From positions 7,378,001 through 7,442,000 of the forward strand of contig OX377203.1 of assembly GCA_947396885.1 (NCBI GenBank): a stretch of 64,000 nucleotides of DNA, given 5' to 3'. Numbering within the stretch: the stretch's first letter is position 1; each line of letters starts with the position of its first letter. Source of the DNA: Heligmosomoides polygyrus polygyrus. Its lineage: Eukaryota; Nematoda; Chromadorea; Rhabditida; Heligmosomidae. A program made the translations under genes and the position numbers. The notes beneath the pieces were generated by a model. That model was not told where the DNA came from. It saw only the letters and a list, made by a program, of their open reading frames with translations, and searched no databases. This document shows positions 49,601 through 61,600 of the stretch, piece by piece.

Positions 49601-52600
49601 TCGATTTTTCGCTCCATCCCCGTCCTCGAGTCGGGCGAGAATAGCATACGACCCATCTCCCATATTCCAGATGGCTGCCGCGGGGCCTCGTCCCTGCCCT
49701 TCAAGTTGCTTACACTACGGATGGGAGCACCAGGGGCCGGATTCATGAACGATTTACCGGCGGGTAAATGTAAGATTTACCCTCACCCCCCACTTACGCG
49801 CGATTCATGAACGCGCGGCGGGGAAAATCGGGGGTAAGTGTCGAGGTAAATGCTACCCCGTCGGCGCGTCGGGGAACATTTACCTTCAAGGCGAGGGTTT
49901 TGCTCCGCGGCCAATCTCTGACCGCGCCTAGTTGCCATTGCCTGACCTATGGTGAGTTGTTTGACCTTTCGTTTTTCTTTATTAGTTTTGAATTCTATGG
50001 TTTTTTGGCTCTGTGGATCATGGTGGCCCACAATGCCACTTATTGTTATGTGATTTGCTTCGTTCAGTGGCAATGTGGGTCGGCTTGGGCTACCATGAGC
50101 CCGGTCCACCACGCAAATCGTAATTTACGATTTGCGTGGGTGGACTATGCCCATCCGCTACCTTAGCCTCCCTTGGCATATGTTGTCTATGGGGGTTACT
50201 GTGGTGGATGGCACCCATTATTAGCCATGTAGGGCCCATATTTACAATAGCATCCCTACTGCCTAATATGCTACTACTTTCCACCCTTTCCCGCCCCCCT
50301 TCCCTTACCTCACATTTCACATTTCATTTCCCCTAACTACGGTGCTGCCGGTGTCGGTGGCAGCGACTTCCTAGCAGCAGATGTGACTGCTTGGTTTCGC
50401 TGCTAGCTGATGAAATTAGCCGCGGAGCAAAACCCTCGCCTTGGCCGTCATGAATCAGAAAAGAGAGGCAAGTTCAGGGAAAGTGGCGGGTAAATGGTAA
50501 TCGAGGTAAGTGGGAGTAGAATTTACCTCCGGCCGCGTTCATGAATCCGGGCCCAGGAGGTGCAGCGGGGTCTGGTGACCATCACGCTCACCCTCGCGGC
50601 TTCAGGAGATTCAACCAACACGGCCACGGAGAACGACTGCTTCTATCGTCGGATTCTATCGTCGGACTGTTGGATATTGTGCTGATCGCGAAGTGAAATG
50701 AACCTCATGGCTTATTCTGTGCGCGTCTGGAGAAATAGGGTGAGCCCTTCATATCAGGGGTATCGGTTGTGTGTATGCATATTGTGCGTTGCCATGCGGG
50801 TTTCCCCGGGAGTGGGTCCCTCCTCTGTGGCGTTGGGACGTCAATACGAGTCGGGTGGCGCGAGGCAAAGGTAAGAGGCCAGCCGGCGTAGCTGGAGATC
50901 CATCAATACGTTTAGGCAATACGATACGACAATGGCAACATGTGGGGTCCCCTCGGGATTAGGTATGATCTGGGAATCCTCCGGTGCCCGTGGGACGACA
51001 CGGAGTTACAAAGGCGCAGAGGCTCACCTCAGCCTGTGGGGCCACCAATCGCAACACTTCTGTCATTGACGTGTAGCCGATACCATGGCTTTAGACCCAG
51101 TTTCTCTTCATAACAGCGATCGAATAACCCACTGGCGTGACAGCGGTGGAGAACTCGATACATGCCCTCATTCCAGTGGCGGCTTCTACCACTGCTCTAT
51201 GTTCAACGAAAAAATACCTGTATTTTATCAAAGTGGACAATTATAGCATCGTTGATGTACTGGATAAACTGCTCGTAGGAGTTCCTCTTGTATTTGGCTA
51301 TGACGGCCTCGGCGAAGTGGTAGATCTAAAAGATAGCAATCAACGTCCACAAATTAATGACTGTAAATAATTTTCAGGTGGTTTTTTCAAAAATTTTGTT
51401 ATAAACAATCATTTGCCATTAGAAACTCATAAATCGTAAAAAAAATCTTAGCGATCTCATCGAGGAACTTATGAAGAATAGAATTTTGAAAGTGAACACC
51501 TCCAGAAACGTCCACATACCGCGTGGCCTGTGATGGTGGGATTAGCCTCCTTCATAAAAGTGAGTTGAGCTGATGCATCGTCGACTTTGCCGTTCATTAG
51601 ATTCGAAAGAGTCACACCTTGAAGATCGGACATTACGATTGGTCGCCGAACGAGTCCTACATATCGATTTATCCCAATCGATCTCAATCAATAATCGATT
51701 TCTATGATTTGCACGAGCAACTATTCGGCTACTGCCATCATCGACTATGAACATCTAACTAGTCGCTAATGTAGCCTGCATAGGGCGGCGGGAACGCACC
51801 AGGGATGACCACCAATCAGAGCGCGGATCAACTACGCGTAAGCCAATAAGCGAGAAGACCACACATGTCCTTCAGTTATCGACTAGTATATCTTGCATGA
51901 GACTCATTTGCTGTCGTCTTTGACTATGAACATGTCGTTGCAGCGTGGGATGTTGAAAATTCGGGTACTTGTCGTTAATCTGGGCAACATAATAATGCTG
52001 GAAGACGCCAGTCAACCACAAGGAATCAGAGCACCGACAAAACACGCGCCAGCCAATCAGGGAACACATCACACACGTCGAGGCAACGCGCCCAACCAGT
52101 GCATGCTGTTTGGTCCAGTGCGTTCCTTCTCTTCATGTAGGCCACATTAACGACCAGGTTTAAAAGCCTTACAGAAATCGCTCAAATTTGAACTCCGTCT
52201 TCGGCTATGTCAGCTATCGTCGCGCAGCCTCACGGTCGTCCAAATACAGAATCTAAATTCGCTGTAAATTCGCGGAACCCACCCAGTGCTGCGTATGGAT
52301 CATCGCTGTCCATCGTCATCAGCTCCTTCACTTTGGCAGCTGCTTCTTTGACGTCTTCTAGCGATATGGCCACTCGAAGCTCGTCCACCACGTAGCTGGA
52401 GCGACGTGCCTTCTTGTTGGCTCGAGCGAGTAGATCCCTGGGCAATGGTTAGGTAGCGTAAGGCAAAACAGCTTATACTTCAATCACAGCGTGGGAGCGC
52501 GGTAAGCCATTAATATCGATTAGACCGCGCTGCCAATCGATATGAGCACTTATCACAACGCCGCGACGCGAGCGGCTCAAGTATAAATTTAAGCTAATGG

Positions 52601-55600
52601 TTTTTGAGCAATTCGAGAATTTTTGCTAGACTTCGACAATAGACTCCAAAATTATTTTGACAGAAGAAAGAAACTCCTTAGGGCCTGTTCATACTTCGCG
52701 ACAGCAGCGACAAGAGCGCAGCGCGCGGAAGTATGAACAGGCGACAAGAGCGACAAAAGCGACTGGAGCGACAAGAGCGACTGGGGCGTCGGGCGTAGTG
52801 TGGTGTACGTAATTGCACCATAACGTCTACTTCGTGGCCTAAAATATCAAGTGAATAGAGGTCTTCCCGTCTAACTTCAACTTCAATTGCATTAGTTTTT
52901 GGAAACTGAAACAGACACAAGCAAACAGTTATATTAGTAAAAAGTTTCCGAAAACTGAGAGAAACACAGGCAAACAGACATATTTTTCGTCAAAAAAGTT
53001 GTTAGAAACTGAAACAGACAGAAGCGAACAATCGTATTACCTACATCGTCAGTCTGGCCCTCAAAATAGACATAAAAACCCTCCTTACCTTTGTGTGAAA
53101 AACGTCCGTTTCCTTCCAGCACTAGTGCGCCTTCCAGCACTAGTGCGGTGTAATTACGTACTCCACACTCCGTTCGTCGCCCCAATCGCTCCCGGCGCCG
53201 GCGCGAAGTATGAACAGGCGACAAGAGCGACAAGAGCGACAAGAGCGACGGCGCCGGCGCTCGAGTATGTACACTTTTCGGTGGCGCGCGCTTGGTTTTA
53301 ATCGATATGCATATTTTGCACGGGCGACAAGTCGCTTTTGTCGCAAAGTATGAACAGGCCCTTAAGCGTTCTGAGGTGAGTAAGCCTAAAAATAGATAAA
53401 ACAAAAAATTAAAATAAAAACAACAAAATCACACATTGGTCGACTAAGCCCGATTCTGGAAATCTTAGGAATAATTTAAAAAATGCTAATGAAAATTAAA
53501 TTTTACTCTATGATACCTGGCATAGGCGAGTACGGAACGGTTTCGACCACCCATCCTGTAGAGACTGTTGGCGATAAACCCAAACAGAGCATGATTCTCG
53601 CTTTCGGCACTGTCCAATGCAGCCTGAAAATCGTCAGTCACTTGGATGAAAATGGTTCAGAAATTTTCTGGCGAGAAATAGGAGAATTAGGGCAACAGGC
53701 TGAAGTTGTTAGGGCACTCGAAACGTCGAGAAACCGTCACAGGATAGAAGGAAGCAGGTGACAGGACAACTGGCTGGACGAAGACCACCCACCAAGAGGC
53801 TATTGCAGATCAACGAGATCAAGGTAGGAAGGACGGCGTGAACGATGGCTTCAAATAGACCAGGATTACGTGCTCATTCGTCTTCTGAAGGCCGTCTCCC
53901 TTCATCACAATCAAACATTGTCTTCAGCTTCCTCAGAAAATTCTCCGTTTGAATTCGACTATGCATTGAAGAAGGCTGAACGAAGGTCAGTGAAGTCAGC
54001 ACACATGTGAGGCCCTTCTACTGGCCAGCAATTTGGCGCGGACGAATGGACAGATGAGCGGACAGGAAAAGGCGAAGCTAATCGCAAGTGCGTACAGCGC
54101 AGTTGGAGGAGGCGCCGGCTGTCGCTTGTACCCGATACAAGGTTTTTGGTTCGAGTTTCCTGCCCAGACAAGCCTTTCATCCCTCCGGGGTTGTAAATTA
54201 GTGCCAGTCTGTCTGTGAAGGATATCACACTGATTTATTGATCGGCTTGCCACCGAAAATCATTGCGTGGGCCAAATACGCATTCAAATCGCCTCCGCGA
54301 CACCCTGTAGAAGTAAGATGCGTGGAGCATCCCAAAAGACATCGTCCTTTGTCCTTATTCCTATCTAATAGCAAGATGTCCGTCTAGTCGAGACTTTAAA
54401 TCCCTCCAGTATCCAGTTCTGAATAAAAATCGATAATATCGATCGATATTGATTGGTCTCTTGATACTGCCTACTTGCAGTGAGGTCTATTCGCTTCCGG
54501 CCATCATATTTGCATGATGTCGTAGATCAATCGAGATGGTGTCGAGAAGTGAAGCCCTGACGCTGGCCAGTAATATTGCGTGGACGCACGAAGGGATGTA
54601 CGGACGGAAGGAAAAGGGGTCGAACGGAGCTGAGAGCACTGCATGTGCGCGCCGAAGAACACTTGGAGGGCAGGTAAAGGTCGAGGGTTTCAACTGCACT
54701 GGGTGGTCACAGGGTCAACGCCCACAACGGAGAGGACTTCGGGGTCACATTAGACATCTCAGCGTGTAAGCCCCAAACGTTGGCGCGATGAGCCCTTGAG
54801 GCATTCTGAATACAGGCTGCTGGGCCAAAAATCAGCCGGAAGGGGGATAAGTCGAGAGTTTAAGCCGTACATCCTGCAGGTATTCTAGTCGGGTACAGTC
54901 TCCCCTGGTACCCTCGCGAGCCCTTCTGCCGTATTCGCCTGGCGAACCCTGGTTAGTGAGGTCGATTGCTGTCTCCTTCTCATTTTGTGTACATCTAATT
55001 GGTCTCAAAATCCAGTAGGGCTGAAGAGACGTCTGATCGAGTGGTCACACTTTGGTTTATCTCCTTTCAGGCTCTGAAGAAGGCGATCCCGCCGCCATGA
55101 AGAGCAACTACGAACTAATCATCGGTTTTTAGAAAGTCGCACATGGCAACTCTTCAGTGTAGTAGAATGTTGGATAGCAAGGAGACTATTTAGTGGAGAC
55201 CTTAAGAGCCCGGCTGCAAAGTCATGACGCACTCTGGCCCTAGGTCAACCGTCAGCGGAGTTATTACAGCTGAACTGCACTCACCTGCAGCTCATTGAGA
55301 GCCTGCTCGAGCTTGATGCCACTCGAGCAGATGGTGTGCACTGCCAGAAGGAAGAGTATGAAGACGTTGTCGGACTGAAACCATCATATGAATCGATATA
55401 AGAAGTGTAATTCACCGTTCTTCGGAGCTTCGCTTTTTTCAGAGCTTTTAGCATTTAGCGGGATGTTGCCAAGGGTACGTGCGGAGGAGCACAGAACCTG
55501 CCTAAGGCCTATGTTATATTTCGGCGACGCTGTTGTCGACGACGTCGCCGAAGTATAACATAGGCCTTAGGCAGGGTTTATACTTCCGTCATGGAGCGAC

Positions 55601-58600
55601 GCGCGTGTTATTAAAGCTATCAATATCGATCGCCTGCACCTCGCAATCGATTGTTCTTGAGATTGATGTGAACCAGTTCAAGTGCATTATCGTTCCCTGT
55701 TTGTTATATTTTTTAAATTTTTTTTATTAATCACTGCTATAACCTTTTCTATTGACATGATATCTGTATTTATAGAATGATCCTAGTGTCAAACGGTTTT
55801 CAATCTTTCTTTATGGTGGAAAACCTGCTAAAATAATTTCAGTAAAGTAAATTTTAATGGCAAGATAATTCCAAAAATAATTTAAAATTATCTCAGAACT
55901 CTTTTCTCACCATACTGGTTGCCTGCCATTTCTATTTTTATTCCATATTTTTTCTTTTTTTTTTAAATTATGGTCTTAAAACAGATTTTGGTGCTAGTCG
56001 TCAATGTGGCCTACACGGTGAGACGTGGAAGCACCAACCAATCGCGATCAGATCGCCGATCGTATCAGGATGGCACTTCCATTTGATGCCACCCTATTGG
56101 TCCGCTGACTCCCCTCCTCCCCATGTAGGCCACATTGACGACCAGTACCGTCAAGTTTTATTGAAAAGCTCAACGACCATAACTAAACTCACCTCCACTA
56201 TGTTCGAGTTCTGAATAGCCTGCAAGGCGTTGTTCCACTCCTTCGCCAGAAGGCACGCTCTCGTTGCTTCGATGTGGAACGGCAGGTGACTGAACGACAC
56301 CGTGAGAGCATCCTGGAAGACAATAGGATAAGGTAACAACGTACAGGTTGCTACATATGAAACGCTAATAGCCCCGCTGTCCCTTCGTCCTAGCGTCAGT
56401 CCGTCCGTCTGTTCAATCGTCCGCGCAAATTTACTTGCCAATGGAAGGGCTTCACAACTTGAAGGTCACCACATGAATAAATATGCTTGTCGGCGAACAG
56501 GCTTCACAACGAGTAAGCAACATCAGACTGCCAATCAATACCAATCGATATTATCGATTTTCGCACAGAACTACCGTCTGTCCGTGTGTCTGTTCATGCG
56601 CCTGCGCAAAATCACTTAATGGGTTTCAGAAACGTAAGCAGCGTCATATAACCAATCAATAGCAATCGATATTATCGATTTTCGCCCAGAACATCCGTCT
56701 GTACGTCTGTCTGTTCATTCGTCCGCACAAAATTACTTGCCAGTGGAAGGGCTTCACAACTCGAAGGTACCACGTGAATAAATAGGCTTGCTGGCAGCGA
56801 ATTGGTTTCACAGCCAGTGAGCACCACCAAACCATCAATCAATATCGATGGATATTATTGATTTTCGTACAAAACTGACTGCTGCGGAAAAAAGAAGAAA
56901 ATTTAGCAAAAATAATTAAAATGCGTTGAGACTGTTAGAATACGAGAGAGACAAAATCCATGTACTTGCGCACTAAGCGACGGATCCATCCTACCAAATA
57001 ACGCATGGTGCATGCCAGACATAATTTGTGAAACACTTTGTGACACGCGTCACAAACTTGCGACACGCTCTGTGACACGTGTCAGAAATTTGTGACAGCT
57101 CCTAAAGCTTAGCTTCACTGAAAAACCACTTAGCTTCTTAGAACTTTGTTCATTCATATCTAAACGCCCTTTAATTTCACCTAATGAAACCAATTCTGAA
57201 GCGCTAGCGTGGGGTATTCTCACCTTTGAGACAGCCTTCATGTCGTTGGCCAGCTGTCGTGACATGTACACGGCCATCTTTCCGACGTAGCCGTCCAAGT
57301 AGCGCTGTTCGACTGCTCGGTCGAACATCTCCAATGTGGACTTCTGGTCTCGTCCGAGTAGCAGATCGGTCCATCCGCACAGGCAAGAGATCTGAATTCA
57401 AAGGAATTGAGTTAGATTTACCACAAATTTTCTAAAAAAATTAAAACTGCTGTTCAATAATTCGACAAAAACCAAAAATGTCGCACCATAGGGTCCTGTG
57501 GAACGACCTTGACGAGTTTCTCCAAAATTGGCTTCGCCTTGGTGTAGTCCTTCTGGAAGAAGAGCGCCTCGGCAGCCGAAAATAGGCCCATCACCGGCGC
57601 ATCTCGCAGAGACGACATCGCCGTCTCGATTTCGAGTAGCGACTGTCTGTCTGAAACTGGTGAATGTCATGACTATTTCACATCTTTGAAGGCATTTCTG
57701 AACAAAAAATCAATGGTGACGATCGATTATGATCGACCAATCGATATGCGACATTAAGAAGGAACAAAACTTGTCGATTGATGAAACTACCCCGTCCACC
57801 GGACAAAATATTTGTGTCACCTATGATGGCATTTAGCGAGAAAAATCAATGATACCGATCGATATCGACGAACCAATGCTTTCTGCACTGTCCTCGAAGA
57901 AAATATTTGCTTGAGCTCTCTATAAACCCTTAGATGCATTTCTGCACAAAAATCAATAATCTCGATCAATATTAATTCAAATCCCTAAAAACATTTCTGG
58001 CCAAAAACAAAAATCAATACGACCAATCGCTATCATTTGGTCATTCAGTACTGGCTGCCTTTGCGAAGGTCGTTCTCCGAAGAAAATCTTTGGTTGATCT
58101 CTATCTTAAACCATTGAAAGCAGCTCCGGACAAAAATCGATAACACCGATCGATATCAATCGACCATACAATACTCTTTGGTATTGTCAAGCTTGCAAAG
58201 TAAAGAAAGTAAATCTATTATGTTATAGATGCATTTTGAGCTATCTAGAGGAGAATCTAAACACAACGCCCACTCCTGACCGACCACCCGAAATTCCAAC
58301 GCTAAGCCGTCTCCATATCCGCACAATTGATGGCCGGAAGAAGAGACTCCAGACTCTCCAAACAGCTATCTCCACTCAGGGCTAACCTAATGATGTACGA
58401 AAGTCGAGATCAATAATAAAAAATCTATTTTTGTTTAAAGATAATCGCCTTAAGTGACAACCACGCATGATGATCGACGGACAGTCTTCACAAAAGTCAT
58501 CCATGATAAAGGACAATCAATGTCGATCGACATTATCGATCAGAAATGTCACCTTGAAATGGGAATCATGAGATTATGTTGAGCGGTGAACGGGTTCCAC

Positions 58601-61600
58601 AGCAGCATGTGGTATCACTTGATCAATCAATATCGATCAGTATTGTCTTCTGTAGTTTCTTTCCAGAATTGCCTCTAAAGGCTTGAAATAAGAATCAAGT
58701 GAGAATTTTCTTCAATGCACAAGCCCGACAAAAGCAAGGAGCATCGATCGATTGGGGTATCGATTTTTCTCCAGAAACGCGTTTAAAGATTTGACAAAGG
58801 GATCACGCCAATATTTCGTTTTTCAAATAACCTTCGCAAAAACAAATAATATCGAGTAGTCGCTTGATACAGATCAATATTATTGAATTCTGACCAAAAA
58901 TGACTTTCACGGATCGAAGTGGGGAGCATGCAAACGTCTTCCTAAGTGAGCGAGCTTCGCAAAAACAAAGACTATCGATCGATCAATTAGTGTAGGTTGG
59001 TGATATCAATTTTTCCCGAACTGCCCATTAATGTTGGCTGTAGGAGTGAGGCGAATATGCGGGTTTCACAAAGCAAAGATTATCGATTCGCCGATTGATA
59101 TCAATCAATATTGTCCCTTTTTGTACTGTAAAGCCTCGTAAGGCTTGAAATAAGAGTCATGCGAATACTATTCACAGTGAACAAGGCGCATGAGTAATAA
59201 ATATAAAATAGTTATCGATCGGTACTATCAATTCTTGTCCACAAATACTATTGGGGGGGGGGGGCTTGACATAGAGATCAGCCGAGGATTTCTCTCGGTA
59301 AATGGGCTTCCCTGTTAACAACAATCGTTTAGCAGATCTGTCTCAATCGGGCGACTTCTGAGGAGAGTCCCTAAAATGTCTGCCGGCTTTCTTGTGAAAA
59401 TTGAGACAGATCTCCCAATCAATACTGTTTACAAGTAAACACAGTACCGAGAAAAATCAGTGCCTGATCTCTATTGCAAGCCATTAATAGCAACTCTGTA
59501 CAGAAATCGATAGTGTAACGCCGGGGTGTTTCACCCGGGAGCAGGATATCTAGGGTTGTGACCTGAACCGGACAGGAAATCGACTTATTATGCTTCTTAT
59601 GGCACCAACAGGCGTCTGTCCGTCCGCCTCTGCTGTGTCCGCGCTCCTCTCCGACCCGGCCGCTCGCCAGGTACCACCGAGACCAGAATGCGAGACCGGC
59701 CGCTCGCCACCTCGCACCAGGTGAAGACTCCAAGACCAGCCGCTCGCCAACCTGACACCAGTCCAGACTCCAAGACCAGCCGCTCGCGACATCGACACTA
59801 GTGAAGACTGCGCCCGGGCCCCCTTTATATGGAGTTGCGCGCGGGGAGGGCCCGCCCCTTAGTGGACACGCGCCGCCCCGCCGTCTCCGAATGGCTGGCG
59901 CTGGGCACAGGCGAGGCGGACGGCGATCGATCGATCCCGATGCTGGGAAACACAAATACACTGGAATAATGCACAGAATTACTAACAAAAGAACAACACA
60001 ATTAACTATAAATACACAAATAAACAACAAAGATCACTTCAGCGAGGCCTCGCGCCTCGGCCGTCCTTCACAATAGTACCAATCGATATTCATTGACTAG
60101 ACCATATTCATTCCTCATGTGTCCTGTCCACAGTATAAAGTATTCGCGTGATGCTTATTTCAAGCCTTACAAGGCTTTCAGGACAAAGATGGACTATATC
60201 GACCGACATCAATATAAGAATCGATAGCCTTTGCCTTGTAAAGCTCGAACACTGAAGGAAGTATTCGTCTCAGCCCATGTACGGTCGGTGTTCTGCTTGG
60301 TTATGATAGATTGGCGTATTCCCGGCTTCCAACGCTGCTCACATTCGCAACACGAACCAATTATTTCTCTAATCTCTCTGTTCTCTCTTTGGGATGAGTT
60401 CTAAGAACTCCTTGTTGTTTTTAATCGCCTCCTAAGCTCTTCAACATTAGTGTTGCCAACTAATCATAACTTTAAAACTCCCACAACTATTCGTAGTAAA
60501 AAGAAATCTGAAAAATGTCTTCTAAATTTTTTAACCAAGCAGAGAAGCCAGGATTGCACCCTTACGGTAGCCTACCTAAAAATTTATAGGAATCATAGTA
60601 CGACGACAAGTCGTCTCTATTGAAGGATTCCACGCTACTTTTGACCGCGGGCGCTCTTTGGGCTCTCCTCCTCCGGGCTATTTCTCTGCACTTTCCGACT
60701 TTCAGGGTCTTCTTTTTAATCAGCGCTTCCTGCCTTCGTTCATGGGCTTGCGGACAGTCGTGCGGCTGTGCGCGTCCGGGGAGGCAGGTTTAGTGGGGGG
60801 GGGGGGGGAATTCTCCATGCTGCGTGCGTTTGAGTTCGTGGGTCTTTTTGCGCGTGCCCTTGTGGGTTCAATTTGTGCACATATTGTTGTTTCTCATGAA
60901 TCTCTTGCGCCAATCGTGTCGTAGGGTTCTTATCCCTACTTCTGTTGTTCCCATGTCTCGTTGTTCTTAGTATATTTTGCTGTCATGTTGTATTCTGTTC
61001 TCATGTGCTCTTGGTTTGCTCTGTTTTGTCTTGTCATTCCTTCACATAGGTTTGGTCTCTTTCCGAAACAGGTATCTTTTGCTATATCATCAGTATTTGC
61101 CTTTTACTGTTTCCCTAAGTTGTTTTGGGTCTCATGCAGTATTGTCCTTGTTCATATGAAGTCATGTTATTTGCCCCTTATTGTGTATCGCGTAGTTATT
61201 CGCACATTTATATATGATTATCTTCGTATATAACTACATCGCTTTACCATCGATGCTATTTATCGCTGTTTGTTATCCGCATGCGTGTTTATTTTGTATA
61301 CTAAAGATAAAAGTTTGATTACCCAAGTTTGAGGTGATCTTCAACGCGTGTGATCGCAACTCCCTACCTGTATTCCACGTGGCAGTGCTATATTGTGTTG
61401 AATCAGTTCATAGTACATAAAAAATAAATAGCAAAAAAAAAGCTCTGAATACGCAAAGATTACCTGGGTTCTCAGCCAGCAGGTGCGAGTGTTTCAGCGC
61501 GTACAGAGCTCCAAGCGCATAGTCACCAGATCGAAGCGTTTCCAGCAGTCGCATCGCCTCGGCCGGCTTTCCTAATAAAGAAATTGGACACTTTTCTCTT

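Noticed and set aside
53483..53761. 92-codon plus-strand ORF
   Set aside because: Antisense shadow over IFT139 exon 8; the exon reading is supported by phase and homology.
59419..60076. 203-codon minus ORF and 91-codon plus ORF
   Set aside because: Both run through the solo LTR and its tandem repeats; no retroviral domain is present.
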